A DNA stretch of 5,696 nucleotides from Treponema sp. (GCA_031288815.1 JAITQR010000016.1:1-5696), one strand, 5' to 3'. Positions 1 to 5,696 are shown, counted from the first letter of the stretch. Program-made: numbers and translations. Notes: generated by a model from the letters alone, not told the origin.

Positions 1-1325
1 GCGCGGTTTTTCTGTGCCGGGCCCTCCCGGTCTTTCCCCAGGGGCTCAGCCTGGACATAGACGAAGCCCGTACCCTGGCCCTGGCCAATTCCCGCAGCCT
101 GGCGAAGTACAATCTCGCCGTAAAGACCGGCCTCCTGGACCAGCGCGGCCAGTTCTACACCCTGCTCCCTTCCCCCTCCCTGGGGGCCAGCGCCTCGACG
201 ATCCTGTGGAACGCCCAGGAGGGGAGTCCGGAGTTCAAGGACACGGTGAGTACGGGCCTCAGCTTCGGGGTGTCCCAGCAGATCTTCAACGGCGGGAAAT
301 TCTTCGCCAATAAAACCATCGCGGAGCTGAGCGTCGAGATGGCCCGGCAGGACGCCCTGGCGGAATTTTACGCGGTGCTGAACGCGGCGGACTCGGCCTA
401 CTACGCCTGTCTCCAGGCAAAGGCCAGCCTTGAGTCCGCCGAATCGGCCCTGGAAACCGCGGAACTGAGCCTCGCCATAGCGGAAACCCGGGCCGGGAAC
501 GGGATGATAAACCAGGGGGACTACCTCCAGGCCCTGGCGGAAAAGGAATCCAGGGAAAACGCGCGGAACCAGGCGAAGCGGGATCTTTCCCTTTCGGAAC
601 TGAGGCTGAAGATGCTCCTCGGCCTGGACGCGCCGCCGGTCCCCCGGGAACTGGAATTCGGCGGTTACCGGGAATGTATCGAAAAGCTGGCCGCCATGAC
701 GGAAGAAGAAACCCTCCGGCTCTACGCCGAGCTGCTCAGGACCGCCGCCGCGTCTAACCCGGCCCTGGCCAAGGCCTCCCTGAAAAACCTCCAGGCGGAA
801 AAACAGACCGGCCTCGCCGTCAGGGATTTTTCCCCCACCCTGAGCGCCTCCTTCTCCACCGGGCTTAACTACGGCGTCCAGGACGGCCTGAGACCTTCGT
901 CGGGTTCCGTTTCCCTGAGCGGGAAAATCCCCCTGGATTACTGGGTGCTGAAGGACAATTTGACGAAGAAACAGATCGCCCGGGAACAGGCGGCCCTGGA
1001 CTACGGAAGCGCGGAGGAGAGCCTGGAAACGGAACTCTACACCGCCCTTCTGGATCTTATCACCCAGGCGGGAACGGTTCTTTCCTCCCGCCGCTCCGGG
1101 GAATACGCGGACAAGCACTTTGAATACGTAATGGAGCTTTACCGGCTGAACCAGAATTCGGTTTCCCAGTTGCAGGAGGCTTCCTCCCTGGCGACAACGA
1201 ACCGCAACCAGCTTATCCGCTCCCAGTACGGTTTCCTTAGCAGCCTTTCAAAGATGAGAAGCATTCTCGTTATGGAAGACCAGGGGGCCCTACGGGATCT
1301 TTTACTATCCCCGGGGCTTAGATAA
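1..1325 (+). CDS. TolC-family outer-membrane efflux protein, 5'-truncated by the window edge
   Basis: Probable outer-membrane channel subunit of a tripartite efflux or type I secretion system; such proteins form trimers spanning outer membrane and periplasm. The frame is open from position 3 with no start codon at the left edge, and 440 residues are visible. The first residues (AVFLCRALPVFPQG) look like the end of a signal peptide, so probably only a short N-terminal piece is missing. The mature part opens with the family-typical LSLDIDEARTLALANSRSLA (visible residues 15-34). Both halves of the usual internal duplication are visible: the second begins near residue 235 with SNPALAK and a strand-like SPTLSASFSTGLNYG that mirrors the first half (SPSLGASASTILWN, about 58-71). 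Long Ala/Glu/Leu-rich helices, with RAGNGMINQGDYLQALAE (about 154-171) and LRLKMLLGLD (about 190-199), match the periplasmic coiled coils. A GTG at 246 is an internal codon and not the start. Substrate cannot be told; adaptor and pump genes are not in view. Followed 9 nt later, in the same frame, by the histidine kinase. Confidence 0.9.
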   Translation, partial: AVFLCRALPVFPQGLSLDIDEARTLALANSRSLAKYNLAVKTGLLDQRGQFYTLLPSPSLGASASTILWNAQEGSPEFKDTVSTGLSFGVSQQIFNGGKFFANKTIAELSVEMARQDALAEFYAVLNAADSAYYACLQAKASLESAESALETAELSLAIAETRAGNGMINQGDYLQALAEKESRENARNQAKRDLSLSELRLKMLLGLDAPPVPRELEFGGYRECIEKLAAMTEEETLRLYAELLRTAAASNPALAKASLKNLQAEKQTGLAVRDFSPTLSASFSTGLNYGVQDGLRPSSGSVSLSGKIPLDYWVLKDNLTKKQIAREQAALDYGSAEESLETELYTALLDLITQAGTVLSSRRSGEYADKHFEYVMELYRLNQNSVSQLQEASSLATTNRNQLIRSQYGFLSSLSKMRSILVMEDQGALRDLLLSPGLR

Positions 1326-1334
1326 ACTCTAAAG

Positions 1335-2657
1335 ATGAGGATACCGGTGAAGATAAGTCTGCGCGCCTCATCCTGGATAGCGGCCTTCCTCCTCTGGGCC
1401 CTGTTTTCCGCCCTGGCGGTGCTGGTGATCTGGCAGCTGCGGGATCGGAGCCGGCTTATCCGGGATAACGACAACGAGCGGATCTTCAACACCCTTTTTA
1501 CGAACCTGCGGGGCTATGAGGACCTGGACAGCCTGGTCAGGGAAAACCCGGTCCTGGCCGAACGGATCAGGGGTTTCGGCCTTTACGGCAGGGATCGGAA
1601 GGCGATCTACCGCTGGGGCAACGGGCCGGATGTTTTCAACGAGGATCTGTTGCGGGATATGCCCCGCAGCCGCTTTGGCCGCTACACCATTCAGGATCCC
1701 AAGGGGCGGGGAATAAAATTTGTGCTCCACTGGTCGCCCCCTCCCGCTCCTCCTCCCGGTCCCGGTCCCGCTTCGGGAGAGTTCCATCAACAGCGGATGA
1801 CCCAGCGGAGAAACACCGACGCCGGGTCCGCCCTTCTTCCCGCCGGCCCCATGGGCGGGCTCTCCTACTTCTACGTTGACATCGACCATCCCGCCTACTG
1901 GCGGAACCGCACCCTTACCGGGATACTCCTTGTCCTCATCGAACCGGCCCTCCTGGCCCTGGTCTTTTCCGTCCGCCGCCTGTACCTTCGCAACCGGGAG
2001 TACCGGGAGTGTATCGAGTCCCAGAAAAACCTGGTGGTTCTGGGAACCGCGGCCAGCACCCTGGCCCACGAAATCAAAAACCCGCTGCTCTCGATCCGGC
2101 TCCAGACAGGAATACTGCAGAAACTGGGAGGCGGCGCCGGGGAAGAAATCGGCCGGATCAACGAGGAGGTCGACCGCATATCCGCCCTGGTGTACCGGGT
2201 AAACGACTACCTGCGGGAGGCCGGGGGTAACCGGGGGCCTCTCAACGTGTACCGGTCCCTTGAGGAAACATCCCTGCGGCTCTGCGGCAGAAACATTATC
2301 TCGGGCCAGTCCGTCCGGGACGGGATGATCCTGGCCGACGGGGACCGGATGCGGTCGGTCTTCGAGAACCTGATCCGTAACGCCCTGGAAGCCGGGGGGC
2401 CGGCGGAAAAACTGGAGGCCCTGATACGCCGGGAGGGCCGGGAGATCTTTATCGAAATCGCCGACCAGGGCAGGGGCATCGGCCAGGAGAACCTGAAACG
2501 GATCTTCGATCCTTTCTTCACCAGCAAAAGTACCGGCACGGGGATAGGGCTGTCCATCTGCAAGCGTTTTGTGGAAGCCATAGGGGGCTCCATCACCCTG
2601 GAAAACCGTGAAGGGGGCGGAACCCTTGCGCGGCTTACCATACCGGCGCTGGCCTAG
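1335..2657 (+). CDS. Membrane-bound sensor histidine kinase, NtrB/HydH-like
   Basis: Sensor kinase that should autophosphorylate on His245 and pass the phosphate to the regulator encoded next. In order: short basic N-terminus, membrane helix about 12-34, extracytoplasmic sensor region about 35-192, second membrane helix about 194-214, dimerisation/phosphoacceptor domain, ATPase domain. H-box STLAHEIKNPL (241-251), N-box ENLIRNALEA (344-353, Asn345 and Asn349), G1 DQGRGIG (377-383), F-box FDPFFTSK (391-398) and G2 GTGIGL (401-406) are all intact, so it should be active. Only about 30 residues separate membrane helix 2 from His245, leaving no room for a HAMP domain. The sensor region carries a Pro/Gly-rich insert (134-146) and its last strand reads LSYFYVDIDHPAYW (176-189); I do not recognise the ligand. 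Membrane helix 2 contains Glu203-Pro204. ATG 1335 has only a weak ribosome site (AAAG); a GTG at 1347 preceded by GATGAGG is an alternative start, four residues shorter. The gap to the regulator is 18 nt. Confidence 0.94.
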   Translation: MRIPVKISLRASSWIAAFLLWALFSALAVLVIWQLRDRSRLIRDNDNERIFNTLFTNLRGYEDLDSLVRENPVLAERIRGFGLYGRDRKAIYRWGNGPDVFNEDLLRDMPRSRFGRYTIQDPKGRGIKFVLHWSPPPAPPPGPGPASGEFHQQRMTQRRNTDAGSALLPAGPMGGLSYFYVDIDHPAYWRNRTLTGILLVLIEPALLALVFSVRRLYLRNREYRECIESQKNLVVLGTAASTLAHEIKNPLLSIRLQTGILQKLGGGAGEEIGRINEEVDRISALVYRVNDYLREAGGNRGPLNVYRSLEETSLRLCGRNIISGQSVRDGMILADGDRMRSVFENLIRNALEAGGPAEKLEALIRREGREIFIEIADQGRGIGQENLKRIFDPFFTSKSTGTGIGLSICKRFVEAIGGSITLENREGGGTLARLTIPALA

Positions 2658-2675
2658 GAGCCCAGGAGTAATAGG

Positions 2676-4058
2676 ATGCGGGTCTTGATTGTGGATGACG
2701 AGAAGAATATCCGGGAATCCCTTGACAAATACCTGGGGCTTGAAGACATCGAGGCCCGGACGGCGGAAAACGGCGAGGCGGCCCAGTCGTTCCTGGAAGC
2801 GGAAAAATTCGACGCCCTGGTACTGGATCTGAAACTGCCGGGCATGAGCGGCCAGGAACTCCTGGAGTGGACCCAGCGGCGGGGCTTCTCCTCCCCGGTG
2901 ATCATGATCTCCGCCCACGGGGAAATTCCCGACGCGGTGAACGCCCTCAAGTCCGGCGCGAAAGACTACCTGGTTAAGCCCTTCGATCCCGCCGAGCTGG
3001 TGATCCGCCTGCGTTCCCTGGTGGAGAACAAGCGCCGGGAGAATCTTGTCGAGGCGGGGCTCCGTACTTCCCGGGGAGAAACGATGCTGGGGGAAAGCCC
3101 CGCCATGCGGGAGCTTTCGGCGCGGATAGACAGGATCGCCGCCAGCGAGGCCACGGTGCTTATCACCGGGGAAAGCGGCACGGGCAAGGAAGTGGCCGCC
3201 CGGGAGATCCACGCCCGGAGCCCTTACCGGGACGAGCCCTTTGTGGCGGTGAACATAGGCGGCATACACGAGGGGCTTATGGAAAGCGAACTCTTCGGCC
3301 ACGAGAAAGGCTCCTTTACCGGAGCCGGGTCCCGCAAGACCGGCCTCTTCGAAATCGCCGGCCGGGGGACCCTGTTCCTGGACGAAATCGGCGAGATGCC
3401 CATGCCCCTCCAGGTAAAATTGCTGCGGGTTCTGCAGGAACGGAAGATCCGCCGCCTTGGCGGGGTAAGCGACATTCCCGTAAGCGCCCGGATCGTCTCC
3501 GCCACCAACCAGGAACTGGAAAACCTGGTAAAAGAGGGCCGCTTCAGGGAGGATCTCTACTACCGTCTCAACGTGGTACGGATAAGCATCCCCCCCCTGC
3601 GGGAGCGGAAGGAGGACATCCCCCTCCTGGTGGCCCGCATCCTGGAAAAAAAATCCTCCCGCCCCTGCGCCCTCTCCGATGAAGCCATGGCCAAGCTTTC
3701 CGCCTGGACTTTTCCCGGCAATATCCGGGAACTGGAAAACATCCTTGAACGGGCGCTGATCTACCGCGGGGACAACCTGATCCGTCCCGCCGACATCGAT
3801 CTCCACAAAACCGCCCCGGCGGGCGGAGCCTTTCCCGGCGGCTCCCGGCCCCCGGCCCCGCCGCCGGAACTTTCGGCGGGGGAAGCTTCGCCGCAAAACG
3901 CCCCGCCGCCTTCCCTGGAAGAGCTGGAGAGGCGGGCCATCGCCGACGCCCTTGCCCGCTGCAAGGGCAACCGCACCAGGGCCGCGGAAATGCTGGGGCT
4001 CAGCCGGAAAACGATCCTGAACAAGATCAAAGCCTACGGGCTGCGGGACGGGGATTAA
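2676..4058 (+). CDS. NtrC-class sigma-54-dependent response regulator
   Basis: Cytoplasmic DNA-binding activator that opens sigma-54 RNA polymerase promoters after phosphorylation, presumably by the kinase just upstream. It has the standard three-domain layout and 460 residues, a normal length. Receiver domain 1-115: acidic pair Asp7/Asp8, phosphoacceptor Asp51 in LVLDLKLPG, Ser79, Lys101 in KPF. AAA+ domain about 137-375: Walker A GESGTGKE (165-172), sigma-54 contact loop GSFTGA (212-217, usual form GAFTGA), Walker B GTLFLDEIGE (231-240), Asn278, arginine-finger region REDLYYRLNV (291-300), sensor II FPGNIRELEN (346-355). A Pro/Ala/Gly-rich linker (about 380-412) leads to a Fis-type helix-turn-helix (about 417-456, NRTRAAEMLGLSRKTILNKI). 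The stretch NIGGIHEGL (193-201) departs from the common NCAAIPENL. The start is well supported by AGGAG at 2664-2668, seven nt before ATG. Target promoters are unknown; I saw no convincing sigma-54 promoter in the window. Confidence 0.96.
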   Translation: MRVLIVDDEKNIRESLDKYLGLEDIEARTAENGEAAQSFLEAEKFDALVLDLKLPGMSGQELLEWTQRRGFSSPVIMISAHGEIPDAVNALKSGAKDYLVKPFDPAELVIRLRSLVENKRRENLVEAGLRTSRGETMLGESPAMRELSARIDRIAASEATVLITGESGTGKEVAAREIHARSPYRDEPFVAVNIGGIHEGLMESELFGHEKGSFTGAGSRKTGLFEIAGRGTLFLDEIGEMPMPLQVKLLRVLQERKIRRLGGVSDIPVSARIVSATNQELENLVKEGRFREDLYYRLNVVRISIPPLRERKEDIPLLVARILEKKSSRPCALSDEAMAKLSAWTFPGNIRELENILERALIYRGDNLIRPADIDLHKTAPAGGAFPGGSRPPAPPPELSAGEASPQNAPPPSLEELERRAIADALARCKGNRTRAAEMLGLSRKTILNKIKAYGLRDGD

Positions 4059-4073
4059 GGCCCGCGGGCTTAA
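4055..4073. repeat. Small inverted repeat carrying both convergent stop codons
   Basis: TTAAG (4055-4059) and CTTAA (4069-4073) are exact inverted repeats around a GC core that can add two C-G pairs with one bulged G and a CGCG loop. The TAA of the response regulator (4056-4058) lies in the left arm and the TAA of the epimerase gene (4070-4072, minus strand) in the right arm. It could act as a weak bidirectional transcription end, but neither side is followed by a T-run, so it is not a standard intrinsic terminator. Confidence 0.4.
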
Positions 4074-5476
4074 CAGCCTGCCGCTTTCACCCCCAGAAGA
4101 TCCAGATGTTTGCCGATGTGCTTTACCAAAGCTTCGGCGTAAACCCCCTCGTTTTCCTTCCACAGTTTGTACAGCTTGTCTTTGAACTCGTAAGAGCCGT
4201 TGCTTTTCTTGTTCAGGATAAGGCCGTAGGTAATGTGGATAAGCTGCCGGGAGTCGTTCTGGTCGAAGAGCCCGGGAAGTTCCGAATCCTTAAGGCCGTC
4301 CACATCGGGAATCCTGGTAAGATCCGTGGTAACGTGGTAGTACTTCCGGGCTTCGTCGAAGGCGGAGAGGGCGTACTTGTGGATCTGCCGGTAGAGGCCG
4401 GGATCCACCACCGCCACTACCCTCATGGCCTCAAGCCAGTTGGTTCCGGCGGTTTTTACGTGGAAGATCCCCCCGGTTTCCCGGCCGATGCTGGGGAAGA
4501 CGCTGAATTTGTCCGAGCCCGAGTGGATGCTCAGTTTGTACTTGAAATGCCGCGCGATTACCGCGTGGATCTTTATCTCCTTCTCGAACCGGGAAAGATC
4601 CCCTATGTAGTCCACCCCTTTCTGGAATTCCCCGCAGAACCGGGGGGCCATGGTGGCGAAGCGGACTCCCGCGTCGGTAAGTTCCCGGGCCACAAAGTAA
4701 TGCTGCAAGGGGGTAGTGGGGGTGTCGGTTTCGTCGATGGAGATCTCAAAATCCGCCGCGTATTTGCCGTCCTTAAGGAAGCGGTTGTACATATCCACGG
4801 CAAAACCGATGGCTTCCCCGTAGACCCCCACGATTTTTCCGAGCTCGGCCCCGGTAAATTCCAGAACCTGCCCCTCGCCGATATCGAATCGTCTGCCCAG
4901 ATATTTGGCGGCGTAGTTTTCCGGCGGGGCCTTTGCGCCGCCCGTGTCCGGCTTGATATGATCCGAACAGTCCAGGGTGATCATGCTGAACCCAAGGGAA
5001 AGGGCGTATTCCACATCCTTGACGGTTTTCAGGTGATCCCCGTCGGCGCCCCAGGCTTTTTTAAAGCCCTCCCGGAACACGGCGAAACTCACCGCGTCCA
5101 GCACGTCCTGGTACGTCCGGCTGGTCAGGTTGAGTTCCCGGATGGACTGCTGGGCAAAAACCGGATACGCGTCGTACCGCTCAAAGATCCTGATGTGCCC
5201 CAGGGCGGCGATTCCCAGCCTGTCCCCCACCCCGAAACTCCGGTCTTTGGTCAGAACCCGGCTGGGGGCGGTAAAAGGCAGCAGCTTCCGCAGGGCCTCG
5301 GCGTTCTCGTGGTTCAGGGGCCCTTTGATCCCGCCGTCCCCCAGGTCTTCGCCCTTGAAACCCGGAAGCCCCCGGGCGACGATACAGTCCTCAGCCCCGG
5401 CCTTTGCCATAAACACCACGCCTTCGCCAATCTTGTTTATAGATCTTTCATACGCGTCAAATCCCAAATAATCCAT
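4070..5476 (-). CDS. uxaE: Tagaturonate epimerase (UxaE family)
   Basis: Probable cytoplasmic enzyme interconverting D-tagaturonate and D-fructuronate. In Thermotoga maritima, where the family was characterised, UxaE links galacturonate breakdown to the fructuronate reductase/mannonate dehydratase branch. I recognise the family from overall sequence and length (468 residues) and from conserved-looking blocks: FGVGDRLGIAALGHI (81-95), WGADGDHLKT (142-151), FSMITLDCSDHIKPD (163-177), EISIDETDTPTTPLQHY (244-260), KLSIHSGSDKFSVFPSIG (314-331), FHVKTAGTNWLEAMR (338-352). Asp, His and Glu in these blocks are plausible metal or catalytic ligands, but I cannot assign them individually. There is no signal peptide. 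The ATG at 5476 is preferred because AGGAG lies seven nt upstream; a GTG ten codons earlier (5506) would overlap the candidate -10 promoter element and add MVYCRQRRYK, which looks non-coding. The gene converges on the response regulator and has its own upstream region, so it is probably a separate unit. No other hexuronate gene is visible. An unrelated sugar-acid isomerase role cannot be excluded. Confidence 0.85.
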   Translation of the reverse strand: MDYLGFDAYERSINKIGEGVVFMAKAGAEDCIVARGLPGFKGEDLGDGGIKGPLNHENAEALRKLLPFTAPSRVLTKDRSFGVGDRLGIAALGHIRIFERYDAYPVFAQQSIRELNLTSRTYQDVLDAVSFAVFREGFKKAWGADGDHLKTVKDVEYALSLGFSMITLDCSDHIKPDTGGAKAPPENYAAKYLGRRFDIGEGQVLEFTGAELGKIVGVYGEAIGFAVDMYNRFLKDGKYAADFEISIDETDTPTTPLQHYFVARELTDAGVRFATMAPRFCGEFQKGVDYIGDLSRFEKEIKIHAVIARHFKYKLSIHSGSDKFSVFPSIGRETGGIFHVKTAGTNWLEAMRVVAVVDPGLYRQIHKYALSAFDEARKYYHVTTDLTRIPDVDGLKDSELPGLFDQNDSRQLIHITYGLILNKKSNGSYEFKDKLYKLWKENEGVYAEALVKHIGKHLDLLGVKAAGC

Positions 5477-5483
5477 TTTATAT

Positions 5484-5488
5484 CTCCT
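5484..5488 (-). promoter_or_regulatory. Shine-Dalgarno sequence deciding the uxaE start
   Basis: On the minus strand AGAGGAGA (core AGGAG at 5488-5484) precedes ATG 5476 with a seven-nt spacer. This favours the 468-residue protein over the ten-residue-longer reading that begins at GTG 5506. Confidence 0.8.
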
Positions 5489-5496
5489 CTGACGGC

Positions 5497-5505
5497 AGTA
5501 TACCA
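5497..5505 (-). promoter_or_regulatory. Candidate extended -10 promoter for uxaE
   Basis: The minus strand reads TGGTATACT (5505-5497): a TATACT hexamer (five of six matches to TATAAT) with the TG of an extended -10 element at the right distance. About 17 nt upstream the best -35 match is only TTCCGC, which is poor, but extended -10 promoters tolerate this. Transcription would start near 5490 and give a leader of about 14 nt that just includes the ribosome site. This is sequence inference only. Confidence 0.55.
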
Positions 5506-5543
5506 CAGGACAGGCGGATGCGGAAGGAAGCTTTTACGGTGTT

Positions 5544-5564
5544 GAACATTGCGCTAAAGTGTTC
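5544..5564. repeat. Inverted repeat GAACA-N11-TGTTC, possible operator
   Basis: GAACA (5544-5548) and TGTTC (5560-5564) are exact inverted repeats separated by 11 nt. The centre lies about 64 nt upstream of the predicted uxaE transcription start, a position typical of activator sites. Arms of five bases are short, so chance is possible; I know of no regulator to assign. Confidence 0.3.
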
Positions 5565-5604
5565 CCATGGCCGGGGGAAGCCCCTATCAAAACCGAATTT
5601 GAAT

Positions 5605-5614
5605 TCACCGGTGA
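5605..5614. repeat. Perfect 10-bp palindrome TCACCGGTGA, possible operator
   Basis: TCACCGGTGA is its own reverse complement and lies in the AT-richer part of the intergenic region, next to a GAATTTGAATTC stretch (5595-5600 GAATTT, then GAATTC). It resembles a binding site for a dimeric repressor but matches no named consensus that I can place. Confidence 0.3.
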
Positions 5615-5654
5615 TAACGATACCCTTTCATAAAAATTATTTGCTGTTTTTTGT

Positions 5655-5685
5655 GCCGCGGATTTTGTTTTGGCCGATTCGCGGC
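5655..5685. repeat. Inverted repeat GCCGCG-N19-CGCGGC near the right edge
   Basis: GCCGCG (5655-5660) and CGCGGC (5680-5685) are exact inverted repeats. Counting wobble pairs the stem extends inward to about nine pairs (GAT against ATT). T-runs lie outside the left arm and A-runs outside the right arm, and they partly pair. No T-run follows the stem on either strand, so it does not read as an intrinsic terminator; a control site or RNA hairpin for a gene to the right is possible. Confidence 0.35.
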
Positions 5686-5696
5686 GAAAAGTTTAA

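Larger units (their letters stand above)
5507..5696. other. AT-richer intergenic region upstream of uxaE
   Basis: I see no gene in these 190 nt. The right half (about 5585-5696) is clearly richer in A and T than the coding parts, as expected for control DNA. It may also carry signals for a gene beyond the right edge. It holds three inverted repeats listed separately and a short GGGG-GAAG-CCCC hairpin at 5573-5584. I found no tRNA, riboswitch-like fold or convincing plus-strand promoter. Confidence 0.6.

Noticed and set aside
14..313. A 99-codon plus-strand frame at the left edge
   Set aside because: It overlaps the efflux gene in another frame, is Pro/Gly/Arg-rich and has no domain. The frame beginning at position 3 clearly carries the TolC-family sequence.
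246..1325. GTG 246 as the start of the efflux gene
   Set aside because: The frame continues upstream with family-typical residues and a signal-peptide-like end, so this GTG is an internal valine.
1301..1328. Possible internal promoter before the kinase (TTTACT, 16 nt, TAAACT)
   Set aside because: Both hexamers match only four of six positions, and the predicted start would fall on the kinase ATG, leaving no leader. Too weak to list as a feature.
1368..4163. A 931-codon open reading frame on the minus strand, antisense to the kinase and regulator
   Set aside because: It lies in exact codon register opposite the sense genes, where stops appear only opposite TTA, CTA or TCA codons, which these genes lack. 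Its translation is Gly/Pro/Phe-rich with no recognisable domain, while the sense strand has full motif sets.
5477..5506. A ten-residue N-terminal extension of UxaE (start GTG 5506)
   Set aside because: It would overlap the candidate -10 element and the Shine-Dalgarno sequence of the downstream ATG, and its residues look non-coding.
4106..5545. A 479-codon open reading frame on the plus strand, antisense to uxaE
   Set aside because: Same register artefact as above. The translated protein has no family features, whereas the minus strand encodes a recognisable full-length UxaE with a good ribosome site.
5552..5567. Possible sigma-54 promoter (GG-N10-GC) on the minus strand upstream of uxaE
   Set aside because: The GG and GC spacing fits, but only about seven of twelve consensus positions match, and a bare GG-N10-GC is expected about once per strand in a region of this size by chance.
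5573..5584. GGGG-GAAG-CCCC hairpin as a terminator
   Set aside because: The stem is only four pairs and no T-run follows on either strand.

Overview
The window comes from a GC-rich bacterium with a Gram-negative style envelope, since it encodes a TolC-type outer-membrane channel. The gene mix (outer-membrane efflux protein, NtrB/NtrC-type two-component pair, tagaturonate epimerase) and the style of the kinase sensor domain are compatible with a host-associated spirochaete of the Treponema group. That assignment is my impression from protein style and is not proven by the sequence. The window is almost fully coding.

Layout: positions 1-4058 on the plus strand form a tight three-gene block. 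It holds the 3' part of a TolC-family outer-membrane efflux gene (its start lies just left of the window), a membrane-bound sensor histidine kinase, and an NtrC-class sigma-54-dependent response regulator. The gaps are only 9 and 18 nt, so the genes are very probably co-transcribed. All three lie in the same reading frame, separated by one TAA and one TAG. Convergent to this block, on the minus strand, is a gene for tagaturonate epimerase (UxaE family, 468 residues when started at the ATG preceded by a good Shine-Dalgarno sequence). The stop codons of the regulator and uxaE are 11 nt apart and sit in the two arms of one small inverted repeat. The last 190 nt (5507-5696) are AT-richer intergenic DNA upstream of uxaE. 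They contain, or border, an extended -10 promoter candidate and three inverted repeats that could be operators.

How the genes work together: the kinase has an extracytoplasmic sensor domain between two membrane helices, no visible HAMP domain, and an NtrB/HydH-like catalytic core. It should phosphorylate Asp51 of the regulator, which would then activate sigma-54 promoters. Linkage to a TolC-family channel suggests control of an export or envelope-stress function; the rest of the efflux system would lie to the left. UxaE interconverts D-tagaturonate and D-fructuronate in hexuronate (pectin-type sugar) breakdown and probably belongs to a separate transcription unit.

I found no clearly new system. 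The most unusual feature is codon use. TTA, CTA and TCA codons are absent from about 1,770 codons in all four genes, except for five that fall within 123 nt around the efflux/kinase junction (1248-1370). The same scarcity explains the very long antisense ORFs in this window, which I do not regard as genes.
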